NCBI GenBank assembly: GCA_002633005.1
Contig: NMRA01000323.1
Location: 289,449-353,448, forward strand
DNA from: Phoronis australis
Lineage: Eukaryota; Phoronida; Phoronidae
DNA length: 64,000 nt
Direction of reading: 5' to 3'
Of this stretch, positions 1-12,643 are shown piece after piece. A program made the position numbers and the translations under genes. Within the stretch, counting starts at the first letter, position 1. Every line of letters starts with the position of its first letter. Under the pieces are notes generated by a model that was not told the DNA's origin, made no database searches, and saw only the letters and a list, made by a program, of their open reading frames with translations.

Positions 1-568
1 ACGCATGTGGAAACATGATCAATTTCAAGATGTTGCTAACACTCAGAATTTCCATTGAATCATCAAATCTCGTAGTCCATGAACAATTTTTCCTATAAGT
101 ATTAATCCAGCAAAATTTGGTGGAGCTTAGAATCTCGGCAAATCCGTGTTCCAATGTAAACTTTTTACCTAGTGAAACTTAATTGCTAGATAAATACACA
201 ACATTATGTCCACCAACTTCCACGTCGGAACAGCACTATAATAGTGCAACAGATAGTGAGCATTTTTTTGGAATCTGTGTAGCCTTAAAACAAAATTATT
301 CACAAAACACTTCCTACAAAATTCTATGAAACGGTAATTGCTTCACAACTGAGATCTTCATATTATTTGAGACTTGTTGCGCTAAATCTTACTGAAATTT
401 CCTGTAACTGCATCGTGGTGCTTAACATTTGTGTAAGTTATAAGCAAATTTTCTGCAATTATGAGAGGACTCTTGAAATCTCTAGAATCGGTAGAAGCCA
501 GTGTTGTCTTCAGTTACTGCACTTGTATTAACAACTTGATGAAGCCATGTAAATTCCAGTTCACTAAC

Positions 569-3500
569 CTCTGAATGCTGTACCACGTTTGCAACGTCCC
601 TCTGAATGCTCCAGAAGTTGTTGACGTGGTGCGCCACCTGGGCATTCATTCCTGAACTAAACTGGTTACACTTGTCAAGGCAACTGGACTGGATGCAGCT
701 GGAGAGTTCCTTGGTGTCTTTACTCTGAAATGCAAAACTAACTTTTACATACAGTTTATGTAACTCTGAATAAAAAGGCTCACAGGAAATGGGCTACCAA
801 CCAATGGGTCATCAACATGCATTTGGTGCATTTTCATTTGAGTTTTTTGACAAAAGGCATTTTGTACTATGTAATGCACTTGTAATAAGCTGAAAGGAGA
901 AAGCAGTGAATTCCGATCAAAAAATTTTGAACTGATTTTTGTATCCGTCATTTCTAAATAGCTGCAGTTATATTTATACCTTCTGTCTACAAACGAGGCT
1001 ATACTGCCATTCATTAGCACAAGTTGATGTACTGTATCCAGGGACATTAGCTAGTTAGGGGCACAGTATCGAGAGGAGCGCAGTTGGCATGCAGCTCTAC
1101 TTGGTCTTTTGCTCGGAATTGACAATGGTTTGCATGCAGGTTTGAGTCTATTGATAATCATTGGGTTGCATGCAGGTTTGACTTGATTGATAATCATATG
1201 GTTGCATGCTGGTTTGACTCCACTGATAAATCATTGAATTCGTGCCACTTGCCAGCTCTGACTATTGAACGATTTCGCTCTCCCTTACCTTAACCATAAC
1301 TGGCAAAATGAGTCCTGGACTTTCTGTCATACTGAGCGACTTTAAATCTTCTATTGATAGGTCCGGTGTAACATTTTGCTGTAAAAGATAATTTTTACAA
1401 CAATTGTGACTAAAATCTCATTCCGAGTCAGAATAAAAATTGAATCAATTCTTAACAATCCCCAGTGAAGATCTCAACATCAAGTTACAGATAGTCAGCA
1501 CTTGCAAAGACCAACAAACTATTTCTTTCTTTGGAAATTATCCACAAATTCGTATGGAACAAGAACCTAGATAGAAATTTTTAATGAAATGGCTGGAGGC
1601 ATGTGGCAACGGGCAACTTTGGCCAAAAACGTGTTTGGAATGCGTTACCACCCATGAGGATCTACCAGATAACTCAGAGTGCAGCAAATGTCCCCAACAT
1701 TTATTCTATTCCTAGTACAACTCGGCAGCAGTGCCCTCTGGTGCAGAGTTCATTGAAAACGACACCACAATGATTACTGGACAACTTGTTCCTGTGAATA
1801 ATTTTTAATGTCATGACCTTTGCTATGATGTCTCACTACCCACTGAGGTCTGTTTTTTCTTGCCTTAAATGAATGTAGTATATATTCGAAACAGTGGGGT
1901 TTAACATAATTTTTAAAACAATTTTCTATCATTTGTTCTTTTAACGACGTCGTTCGGGGAGCTACTACACAGAAGCAATTCGCACATGGTTGAGCATTTC
2001 TAGAAAATACAAAAAATGCTGGAAGCTGTTGTCCAATAATCATTAATCCATTCCCTGTAAATTTTACCAGTTGTGTCAAAATTATTGGGAACACAGTGTG
2101 AAAGCTACCTTGATGCAACAAGGTCTAGTTAAATAGTATTTCACAAGTTAGAGTGAAATAATCAAGGTACAAGTCCTTCATTTTGTAAATCTATGAGCTT
2201 TCAGATAAAACTTGCTTCAAACCTTGAAATACTTTTGTGCCCTTTCCAGAAGTTCGTCTGGACTCTTAGTACTCAGTCGATTCATCTGAAAAATCAAGTA
2301 TCTTCATGCAAATATAAAGTGGAAGTGACTTGTCAGCAAAGCGTCATTGAGAATGTCTTCGTTTGGGAAAGTGAAAATCAGAACAATATGGAAATTAAGA
2401 AAAGTCGTTTATGGTAACTGACAACCATTGTTGCCAAGGATTGAATTTCTAGAAAGTCTTTCTAAATACAACTAATAAAAAAGTTCATAAAATTAGAACT
2501 TGATATTTTCAAAATATTATAAATGATGATTGCAAGAACTTATCATCTGCAAAAGTGCAATGTCCAGACGTTTGAAATCACATGACCTTGTCTTTCCAAA
2601 TATGTGATTTTTCACAATCTAGGCTGCTGCAATTTCCACAGACATCAAATTGGTGACAGGCAACTTGAAAGTTATGCTGCCTTATTCCACTAGGTAAAAA
2701 CTGTCTTGGATTTTGTGCTAGCATTTTCAAGCTTGAAAATATGGTTCTCAAAATGGAGACTTAAATGAGCAATCCTTGAACGTCTTAAGTTTTGTTAGCC
2801 AAATTCTCGGACTAAATGGGGTTCACAGGAAATCACCATGACGCTTTCCACGGTAATGAAAGAAAATAGGAATTAATTACAAATTCAAAGTAAGTTTTAG
2901 GCAAACAACTTCTTATCTGTGGAAGTTATGGCAATCTCCATGAAAAATCATAATTTTTTAGAAGAAATCTGATCATGTGATTACAAACATCAAGGCATTA
3001 CTTTAGGGCATAAACTTTTCTGATTATGAAGTTCATGGAATTACGTATACAAATTACACCTGAGTTGACAAACACCTGAGGGCACTATGAAGGCTGTTGT
3101 CTGCATAGTGTCCCAGTGTTCATGTAGCAACAATTAGAATTTTGACCACTGGAATCAGAGATTGTCAGTTACCTTGATTCAAGTAAAAGCATATCTTAAA
3201 CGGTAACACCAGTAAATTTGGTTCCCACAGTATGTTAAGAGCATCGCTCTGAGTCCACTAGTGCCATAAATTGCCAAATGTAACGAACTGTTAGGTGTAT
3301 TGGCTCGCTTTTGTCTACGTCACCGCGAGAATCACCTTTTTATTCAAACAGCTAGGGATAACACCCGCAAGCAATGTTGTCCTATTCATACCCCTATTCA
3401 ATACAACTATTATCGGTCTTTTGTAGTTTTGCCTGGGATCTCGCAGTGACGCAATATGGCACGAAAAGGCAGCTTCACCTATCATTTGACAGGCCTACAT

Positions 3501-6500
3501 TTGCGTGATTGAATCCGTGTTTTCTTATTTGGCTAAAGATTTGCTAGGACTACCAGTTTAGCCCAAAACATCTAAAATAACAAAATTCCGTTAAGTTAGG
3601 CTTTAAAGATTTAAAAATCTCTGCAGTTTCCAAGTACAAATATGTTAAATTCAGCCAAATTTTGCAGCCACCAAACTCTCTTAATGAAAGCTACTAACTG
3701 CACTAAACACGAAAAATTAAGAAACCTGTAGTACATCATACATGTACATAAGGGGAAAGGGACAGCATGCACAACACACCTGGAATTGATAGACACCAGA
3801 GGGCGCTATGAAGCCTGTTGTCTGCACGGTGTCCCAGTGTGTCCATACGCATATAAGATCACCATATGATGTGATGTCAATATCTTGCACATGTCTACCA
3901 GTCATTTTATCAAACAACCTGTAAAGAGATGGATGATGTATATTTGTCAGTACTGCAACACTTGTTAGCTTTTCAGAAGACATTTTTCTCTACAAGAGCA
4001 ACATAAAGCCTTGATAAAGTCCTACCAAGTGCATTGAGAACAGCAGAGACATAAAGAGGGACATTATTTCAAATCATTAGAAACTTAAAATTGTCATTAC
4101 ATAGTTTTATAGAAAAAGAGAGTGGCGCAAGAAATTTGCCACAAAGGGGCACAGAATTGATCTGATCTGGCAGGAAATATGCAAGTAGCATCCAATGAGA
4201 AATATTTTCTAAATTTCATGAAGATTTATCAAGAAACCTGCCAGATATTGAGGTAGATACAGAGAAAACTAAAATTGCCACTAGGGTGCGCAGCAGTGCT
4301 CAGACATGTAAGGAATGACATCACCCATACGATCCTCAATTGGAACTTAAAAGTGCATAATTTTGTGTGATTCTCTGAGGGGGTTGGTAGGAAGAGGTAG
4401 ACAGACTTGCCACTAGGGTAGCGCAACATAGGCTGGAATGGGCATGAGGCAACTGCGAGGAACACACTCACCAAATTTGAATTGGAAAATACAGAGTCGG
4501 ACAAAAAATGCAAGTCGGATACATGTGAGAATTGAGATGTGCCATCCTCTATACAACAGAAACACGAATGATGACGCATCGAGGGGTTCGAAAGATAGAT
4601 GAGTGGATGCCAAACACACCTGTACAGAATCATGCATAATGTGAGCGTAAAAATAACCCTTGATCACGTGACACAATAGTAATACAGCACAAGACAAAAG
4701 TAATCGACAAACAAAATACCATTTACACATCATGATGGCTAATTCTGCAGAAACCACTGCTAATAACATTTGTGACGGCAAAATTCTTATTTAAAAACGG
4801 CTTATTCACGTTCCTAACTTTCCCGTTAATTCCACTCCATTATCGGCCATGACGGAATGCTTATCTAACAATGAATTCGGCTTCAGCCCAGCCATCATGA
4901 CGAGGAATTCCGTGGCACTTTGTCAGAATTCTGTTGATCTGTGTACAATAGGTGAAACAACAGAAATATTATTACATATCAAACTTCAGAAAGATAGTAA
5001 AATTTCTCTTATACAGTATCTTCATGTTTTCACTCTGAAAACACATGAAGTTCGTCGTGGCTAGGAACTGGGGTCACAAAACTAATGGAATCGCTCAAGA
5101 GCACTCATAGCTAATCAGAAGTGAGGTTCTCACCTGAGTCTATTTTTGTCCCTGTTGATCAACCAATCACTGTGAACTAGCCATTCACCATCCACGTCTG
5201 GGATATAGAGTTGATATGGAACTGTAATCGCTGTGTGCAATGTAACCGAAGCGTTTTTATTGTGTCTTATGCGAACAAATGAAAAAACAACATTAAATTA
5301 ATTATCATTTAAGGGTCATAACAGCAACTCTTAATCGGAATAAATAAATTTCTTATTGTTATTTCTGCATATTAAAATCAGTATCACAGTCATAACTCAA
5401 CAGTGATGAAAGCCCTAAGACTGCAGAAAAAAATATTTACTATTTCTACAAATAAGAAAACCATGAAGACCCGGCACCTAATAATAAACAATAACAATTG
5501 TCAGACTCATACCTGATTGGTTTGTGATTGTAAAGACTTTACCATCCATAAAAATAACATACAGCTTTTTGTGTTCAATGTCGACTACTTGCCTACAGAC
5601 ATCCACAAGGTTGTTTGGCTGAAAATGAGATTGAGGTAAATCACCGTGATGATTGTAAGCTACACATAAATGGTAATTAATATTTTGTTAATCTCAGTAA
5701 TCAATAACCCACAAACAGCAGCATCAAAGTAACAAGCTGTTAAGCAAAAAACATTGTTCTGAATTACTAACTACTGGCTGAAACATAGTAACTTAAATTT
5801 AGAACAAATGCTAATTGTAATAGCAATAATCATAGAACATGAACAAATTTTTTATACCATCACAAAACATCAAAGCCACTATGTTACTAACTGTGACCAG
5901 ATTGTAATTTAACTGTAATTCCAATACCAAGGGATAAGATTCTTGATAGTCAGACAATTTCTGAACCTGAGCTTCTACGTGGCTTGGACCAAGAGAAACA
6001 GTGAAATGTTGTTCTCAACCAAGGGCTCCGTTTCATGAAACTACTTCAGTTCGAAATAACAATGCTGTCATTCCATAACGTCACGTTGGGCTTGTAGAAC
6101 ATGCTGTTGAAGTCATGCCAACAATCAAACTTGAAACTTAAACTTTCATGAAACAGGGCCCAGGTTCTTACATAATCTGTCGCAGAGCTTAACTACAACA
6201 AGTGACATGGATAGGTCTACTTTAAAGTGAAAGTCATGTGACAGTCACATGACAGAATCCATTTACCCACCTGACACCAGGCAGCTACTATCTCCATGCA
6301 GGTACGCATGAAGTCGACTGACTCGGAGAACATGGCCACCTCCTTGTACCAGACACAGCCTTTATCCAGCACATGGATCTCCAGTCTTGACTGTTGCTGA
6401 AACCACTTCATGAACAGTCCTGGAGGGCAAGGTTGTCTGGCAATGACAGGCAGAGACATCCATTGGCAGGAACAGACACCAACAAACAGGCAGTTGACAG

Positions 6501-9500
6501 AAAGAGGGTGCAAGACCAAAAACATAGTTGGTTCTGGTATCTTGTTTTTTTTTAAATCGAGTTGGTTGTACAGTATTTTTTGGTAGTCACGTTTTCAATT
6601 AAGAAAATCCACCAGACAAGCAAAAATGATGCAGGATTTTTTTCTTTTACTCATCGCATGGCATTTCGAACTTCACTTACCCTTGCTTAGGTGCTTTTGT
6701 GCAGTTTTTCAAAAAAACACCAGACCTTGGTTAAAATTGATGTAGGCAAGCTTTTTTCGGAGTAGAGATCAGAACCAATTATGCTTTTTGGCCAATGAAC
6801 ACAAGTTACTTCAAAGAGTGAAAAGCCTGAAAAGCCACATTGCCACTAAAACACCTTTTTAAAAAAGATTTTCCGCAAAACCCCAGTAAATCACACTCCA
6901 TGTATGAGAAGGTGCAATTATCATTTCAATAATTTATAAAATAATGCCTTCTCCCAGAAATGTAGTATTTATCAATGAGTTGTAACAGAACGAACAGCTT
7001 TGTGCATTGCATGTACCATGAAATTGGTGACATTACAATAAATTGTACCATTGATGCAAAAACACTCACATTTAAACCAAGAAGTTGGGATTCACAGTCT
7101 GTCGAAAGGGAAACCACACTGAAGTTCGTAACACAATAAGCAGTCATAAACTGTACAGTTGCACAAACAATGTTACTGAATTCTGAAAACTAACATTTTT
7201 TAGAACTCGACAATGACATAAAAACTAACCGTGGCCAGAGTATTAAGCAGTAATCTACTACATAAATATCACAGCAGGGAATGTTGGTCAGCAGCACAAT
7301 CTGTGAACCAATTGTGGAATTATTCAGAGGTTCCTGTGCTGAAATGAAAACCAACATGTCACCTAATGATTAAATCAACGTTAAGGCCGCTATAAACTTG
7401 TCTTTCTGTCAAGAATTTAAGTTCTGATTAAGAACAATTATAAAACTGAGGCCTGTTTCATGAAAGTGACTTAAGACTTAAGAGGTCTTACGATCCCACT
7501 TCCCAATTGATGAATAAAGGTTTAGTTAAGTAATCATCAATGCTTCACAGTGTCAAAATAATAGATAGAAATTATTTCCTTCAGTAACTCGCTGTTATGC
7601 CGATATTCTCCAAGACTTGACATTATTGCTCCATTGACATTTTTCTAAAATAACAGCGTGGAACATACGACCCAATTTCTGACCTAACTCTGCAGTCATT
7701 TTTCATGACGCAGAACCCTGGACTCAACTTGTACTTTACTCAGGTGAGAAGAGGCTTCTGGGCTTTGAAAAAACAGACAGCCTAACAGCCTGGTCTTTAC
7801 AATTAGTCTGTAAGTCCTTCTGATCAGTGTACGGGGAACAATTTGTGACCATCTTTAAATAGGCTTCTGGTCGAAATCAGAAGATAGTTTTTAGACTAAA
7901 GATAGCTTTATGTAAGCTTCAACTATATCAGTAAGCACACCAGATTGTGTTGGCTGAAGAAATCGTCCAGTTTTCAAACTACAGAAATGTGCTTGACTCG
8001 CAGGTAAAGGGTAACTAGTATTTTTTTAGGGTGTTGAATCTTCAGCACATGTAAGTGGGAAATGACAAAAGTTTTGGCAGTTAATTTCTTGTCCAGCATG
8101 CTTCGACAATTTTCACTTCAAAGAAATTCTTGAGGTCTAAAAACATTTCTGTCGAAGTAGTTCATCAAGTGATTATATCCACAACCAAAGTCAAAAAAAA
8201 ATTAATTTGTTCATTTTTACAATACACTAGTGTAAAAACTATCTTGATGAGGATCATCAGATTTTAGCAGCAAACAACTAACAACTGACATCCGTCCCGA
8301 AGGAAACAATGTCAAGCATTTTTAAGATCCCAACCCATTACACCCCACCCAACACCTAAACCCTACAGTGACGACACCACTCGAATCCCCTTCTCATTTC
8401 CTACCAGGAGGTAATGTCCTCTTGCACACCCTATGTCCAGTCTCAGACCACTCGCACCAGTAAACTGTCCGCTGGTCTTTCTGTAATACAATGCTCGTGA
8501 CCTTTGACCTTGAGTCAGTCAGATCAAACTGACCATGCAACGACCATACGCCGTTCTTGTGGATCCAACACTGGACGTGCCCGCAGACTTCAATCTGGAC
8601 AATAAATTTCACAAGAAGTGGTTAACAAAACAAGCCTTTTTTAGAAAATCGATTTCTTAGAGAGGAGCAAAGTTGAGAATTACATAGTTGGAAAAAACAA
8701 AGAGTGTACAAAGTGGAACTTAAACATTAATTTAAAATATCGCACAAGTTCGATTGGTAACAACACAAACAGAATGTTTTGAATTTACAATGAAAGTACT
8801 AGACATTTACCACAAAGAAGACATTATATGACTGGCGCAAAATGACTCTCACTGGTGCTGTGATGGGCACCTCAAAGAATGGCTCCCTCATCTGAAAACA
8901 TATCAACAAGGATTAACTGTTACGTAATATTGATCATGTTTTGGATTATTCTGGACAAGTAGGACCAGACAGACTACATAATATTATCAGTGAACAATAC
9001 TTCAGCAGTTTTTATTGCAGGCAAGTGTTAAAAACTACACTAGTTTGAACTTGTTACCAAAATTTGTGACTGACTAGAATCAGGGCTTGGAATGACCAAT
9101 GGCAGAAAATGTTTTAGGTGATGTATCGTTCCACACATAATACGCTTGTGAGATTGACATATTTTTATGTAGTAAAATTTAACTGAAATAAAACGTTTTT
9201 GCACGAATAAAGCCACAATAATGATGAAAATAGACAAAAAAAGAGGAAATTGAAACCAAAAAAGAGGAAATCATCTTACAAGTCATGTGGAATGCAAATA
9301 TTAAAATTCGCAATCATAGATTTACATGCTATTGTTCAGAGGAATCTGTCATTGGTTTGAAAACTATAGTCTCAACAGAGGTTCCCAAGAGGAGACCTAA
9401 ACACGGGGAACAAACCCCTTGCATCAACATGATAGTCAGATTCCCCTCATACCTTTTGTTCAGGCACATTTTCAGTGAAGATTTGAAGAGAAGTAGGCGA

Positions 9501-10514
9501 CTCCACAAACAGGTGAGGGGGGAAGTATGAAGGGCTGCAACCATCTCTGTTGATCTGAAAGGAAAATCAATTTAAGAAAGTATAGTATACTACAGGACCC
9601 TCGTTCACCACAGGTAAAGATTCTTGTGCCTTCTGAGATGGGAATTTTTTGGTGTGAGGAGAAAATTCTTCTTCCCAATCACCATCAATATCATCCCCCA
9701 CCCTGTCGCAAGCCCTCATAGGGTTTGGCAATGACAACAGAGGCGATGGTCATTGCCTATCATAGGGTCTGCCTCAAGTAGCCAAAACTAACTTGTTTGC
9801 ACTCTTTCAAATTGCCACTTGTAGGAGTTACAAGCGATTCGAGCCTCGAAGGGAATTTTCGCACCTCATAAGTGGAGTTTTATTCTTCACTATTTTTAAG
9901 AGGGGAAAAGGGAGCTGATATTCGGCTCCCAAATCGAGGCCTAAGTGAGGGCCCTGTACTATGACTGGCTATGGCTGTACAAAATGAATTCTGGTTCTCT
10001 TCATTTTGACCGCTTCTCATTATAAAACTACAGCTCATTCACATGATGAATAGTTTCTAAGCTGAGAGTAGGAAAGAATTAACTGTTAGGCATTGCTTGA
10101 AAACACGCTCAGGACATAAAATGTACCACAGTGACAATGACTGAACTTCTCCAGGATGCTCTCTCAGTCTCTGGTAATAACGACCAGAATTCCTTTAGAG
10201 TAAAACAAATATAGCGTAACCCTATTTTAAAATTTCCTTTTTTTTGATGATTCTTCAATCAACTGTTTTTTCCCCAAGGTTGCGAACTGTTCACAACAAA
10301 TTGCTGGAATTGCATATTTCAATATTCAAATTCAAAGCATTTATTATAATACAGCTTTGCTGTTTGCACCACACCAGGCCAGCCAAGAAGGCTATTTCAA
10401 CATCAGACTATAGGGACTATAGCATCCTCCATTCTAAGATGTAAAATAAATGCTTACCTGGCGAGACTGCTGCCCCTCAAATGACATTATTCTGTACACA
10501 CTAACCATGTTCAT
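569..10514 (-). CDS. Unrecognised multi-exon protein, possible beta-propeller scaffold; 3' end beyond the window
   Basis: I joined eleven exons by GT-AG sites and matching phases: 10458-10514, 9453-9554, 8811-8891, 8405-8594, 7230-7338, 6271-6436, 5513-5618, 5134-5221, 3780-3918, 1289-1378 and 569-724. They total 1,284 nt, exactly 428 codons, with no stop. The proposed start is the ATG at 10514 (MNMVSVYRIMSFEGQQ), with a second in-frame ATG six bases on; an upstream coding exon is not excluded. Residues 1-320 alternate short hydrophobic strands with polar turns and many Trp/Cys, as in WD-like propellers. The last two exons (QNVTPDLSIEDLK, SKDTKELSSCIQ) look helical. I do not name a family: resemblance to large propeller scaffolds such as HPS3 or FAAP100 is only an impression. 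The exon chain is well supported; the function is unknown. Confidence 0.62.
1125..1240. repeat. 36-bp tandem repeat, three degenerate copies
   Basis: Copies begin at 1131, 1167 and 1203. Each has TGCATGC(A/T)GGTTTGA followed by a TGATAA(T/A)TCAT block. It lies in the intron between the last two visible exons of the leftmost gene. Confidence 0.7.
1730..1744 (-). promoter_or_regulatory. CTCF-core-like site
   Basis: Read on the minus strand the 15-mer is GCACCAGAGGGCACT. It matches the animal CTCF core CCASYAGRKGGCRSY at 14 of 15 positions. Binding is inferred. Confidence 0.35.
3059..3130 (-). pseudogene. Partial duplicate of the neighbouring exon
   Basis: On the minus strand this stretch encodes HWDTMQTTAFIVPSGVCQL and then AG|GTGTAA. 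It closely parallels the 3' half of the true exon 3780-3918, which encodes HWDTVQTTGFIAPSGVYQF and then CAG|GTGTGT. Only the 3' part and its donor were copied; I see no acceptor with the upstream half. It is a tandem partial exon duplication about 720 bp away, probably a decayed or cryptic exon. Confidence 0.6.
3794..3808 (+). promoter_or_regulatory. CTCF-core-like site inside a coding exon
   Basis: The sequence around CACCAGAGGGCGCTA fits CCASYAGRKGGCRSY at 14 of 15 positions, counting the preceding A. It overlaps the coding exon 3780-3918, so conservation could reflect protein coding. Confidence 0.35.
4800..4945. repeat. Dispersed repeat family D, copy 1
   Basis: The block with CGGCTTCAGCCCAGCC and GGCACTTTGTCAGAATTC recurs in diverged form at about 31305-31435 (CGGCTTCCACCCAACT, GCCACTTTGTCTGAATTC). 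No termini were recognised. Confidence 0.5.
6022..6162. mobile_element. MITE with GGGCYC-GTTTCATGAAA termini
   Basis: The left end reads GGGCTCCGTTTCATGAAA and the right end TTTCATGAAACAGGGCCC, a clear terminal inverted repeat around about 105 bp. A related single end lies at about 7450 (GGCCTGTTTCATGAAAG). It is a short non-autonomous DNA transposon in an intron. Confidence 0.7.
6519..6750. repeat. Dispersed repeat family B, copy 1
   Basis: It starts with AACATAGTTGGTT and includes GAAAATCCACC, AATGATGCAG and GCTTACC blocks. The same blocks occur in the same order and orientation at 28349-28580. Confidence 0.65.
9080..9288. mobile_element. Dispersed repeat family A, copy 1 (AAAAGAGGAAAT-rich)
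   Basis: It begins CAGGGCTTGGAAT and ends in reiterated AAAAGAGGAAAT. The other copy is 38571-38810, whose ends GGCTTGGAAT and ATTCTAAGCC are inverted repeats of each other, so the family looks like a MITE. Confidence 0.65.
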
Positions 10515-12643
10515 GAAGTAACATTTTGGCTCTATAGCTGGAAAAGTCTGGACCCGTTCCTACGATAATGAGAACTCACGTCGATAACTTCCTAACTTCC
10601 GCAATTTTCTTGATTTTTTTGTGTGAAGAGCACTTTTCTCCTTTTGCGACACCTATCAGACAACATCGCAATAGGCTACCGCATGATTGTTCTTCATCAG
10701 TCCCCACTGCCAACGCCGTAATGTGCAGGCGACGTAGGCCTACGCAGTGTTCGAAACACGGAATTCTTCTTCTTCTTGGTTTAAGTGACCACATTCTCTC
10801 CAGAGTATTATGTCACTGTTCGATGAAACTCGGCTTTTGACTTCATAGCTAATTAATTTCTGTGCAATTTCATCATGAGAAAAACTTTTCCCCCGGCTGC
10901 CCCGGGCGGCCTTACCGTCAATCCGGCGACCGGCAAGTCATGCACTGAGACACCAAGTGCATGGCCTCTTCCCCGTGTCGGCTAAGACGGTAATCAAGTT
11001 ATTCCACCACTAAAAATAAAAAAAAACCCAACGTGACTTTTTTTCGGTCTTATGACTCTGAGAAGAGTTTGCCGGCCGCTTCGGTCGAGAGCTGGGGGGG
11101 CCGGGCTGCAAAATGATATGAAGAGGCCGGAATAGCCCTGTGTATCAAGCTCAGTGTCTCACGAGTCAGTCAACCGAGAAATATATAACGATAAGGACTC
11201 ATACTAAACACAGGTCGGAAGACTTTCGATATTCCATTTTCCCGGGCCGCTTTTGCCGGGCTCTTATCACTGAGTGAATGCGCTACTGAGCACTATAGTC
11301 GTACTCTAGAAACTCATCAATTTTTATTGCAATCTCGACTGAGAACACGATTCACTCGGCTTTCAGTCAAGAACAACAAAGTCAGTAATAATACCTCAAA
11401 TTCTCCGTGAGTTCTAGCGCCAGCGCGCGGTATCTGACATATCACATCAGTCATCATGAGCAGAAACTACATAGTCGAATACCGACACCTGAGGGGTTCT
11501 GCTGCGCGTGACGTGGAATCCTGTCTCAAGATGGCGTATGTGTTAACTTCGAATTGACGGAATATCATTTGGGCTAGATTCACGGCAGGTGAAGTTTTTT
11601 GTTCAGCTTCATGATCACCCATTTTCTCCTTTACCTTAACTTGTGTCAAGAGAATTGCAGAAATGTGTGAATTATTAAAATAAGTTGTTTGGTGCATTAC
11701 GGCGTTTTCCCATTGCTCCCAACTTGTTCGATTCTATAGACCAACAAAAAGTTGGGAAGTTTACCCCTGTAACCGGCCAGTATCTTACACGACTGATTAA
11801 CCCCATTCTGGTATTCATGGTTGGAGCACATCTCTCTTTTGTTCGATAATTGCTCTAATCTTCAAAAATATCGTATAAAGCCTGACTGGTCTGTGCTGTT
11901 AAAAATAAAAGTTAAGTTATAACATATTTGAACATAAACCAATAGCATTCTTAATAAGATCGGCAATAGTTGAAAAAAGATTTATTTAAATTTACGTTAG
12001 TACATTAACATCTAATTTAATTTACTACAGTTGCAAATCTCTATCAACGTGAACGTGATTATTTGAGTGAACTTGTCAAGTTTCCTCGTGTATTCAAAGT
12101 TCACTGCATACGCAATCTTGGAAGTAAGAAGTTCACGCACGGCTTTTGTGAAGATGAGCGTGTAATCTACAATAGACGGCGCCCGTCTCTCTGGCACTGA
12201 AAATTACCAGCATCGTGACGGTACTGTATGAAAACTACGCCCTATCTTGTGACACGAACAGATGACATACAATTTGCTAGTAATACGCTATCCGATGTAT
12301 CAACAGGAGAGTGGAACTTACAGTATAAAACTGAACTCAGAAACTAGCCGAATAGGGCAAAGACCCGTATATCACCACTGAGATAAGATGAGCCCATGAG
12401 TGGCCTACTAGCTATAGGCGTCCAAAGAAGTTGCACTCGTCAAACTAACCCAGCTTAAATTTATCAGTACCCGTCACGTATGAATTCAAATATGTGTAAG
12501 GGAACGTACACATCTGTCGTCATGACGTACCGGGATAGCTTGTTATTTCTTGAAAAGCTGCCGATCACACGCAGTGGTAAGACTTAGCCTACCCAATAAC
12601 CGGCTGCAAACGACAGAGACCCGTCACTTAATTGCATCAGCAA
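10515..12643. other. Intergenic region with GC-rich block
   Basis: This separates the divergent leftmost gene (-) and the cysteine-rich gene (+). About 10870-11250 is far more GC-rich than its surroundings (runs such as CCCCGGCTGCCCCGGGC), which would suit a promoter region. One open stretch on the minus strand, 11467-11622, starts MGDHEAEQKTSPAVNL and meets a donor-like AG|GTGTCG. It could be an exon, but its phase does not fit the nearest exon (10458-10514). I see nothing else that can be supported. Confidence 0.4.

Noticed and set aside
10568-10840. Plus-strand frame with CEEHFSP and SSSVPT resembling part of a THAP zinc finger
   Set aside because: The N-terminal cysteines and tryptophan of THAP are missing and the spacing is off; likely chance in a GC-rich promoter region.
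11467-11697. First exon of the leftmost gene (MGDHEAEQ...)
   Set aside because: Its donor leaves phase 2, which puts a stop into exon 10458-10514 with any acceptor I can see; left as a possible separate exon.
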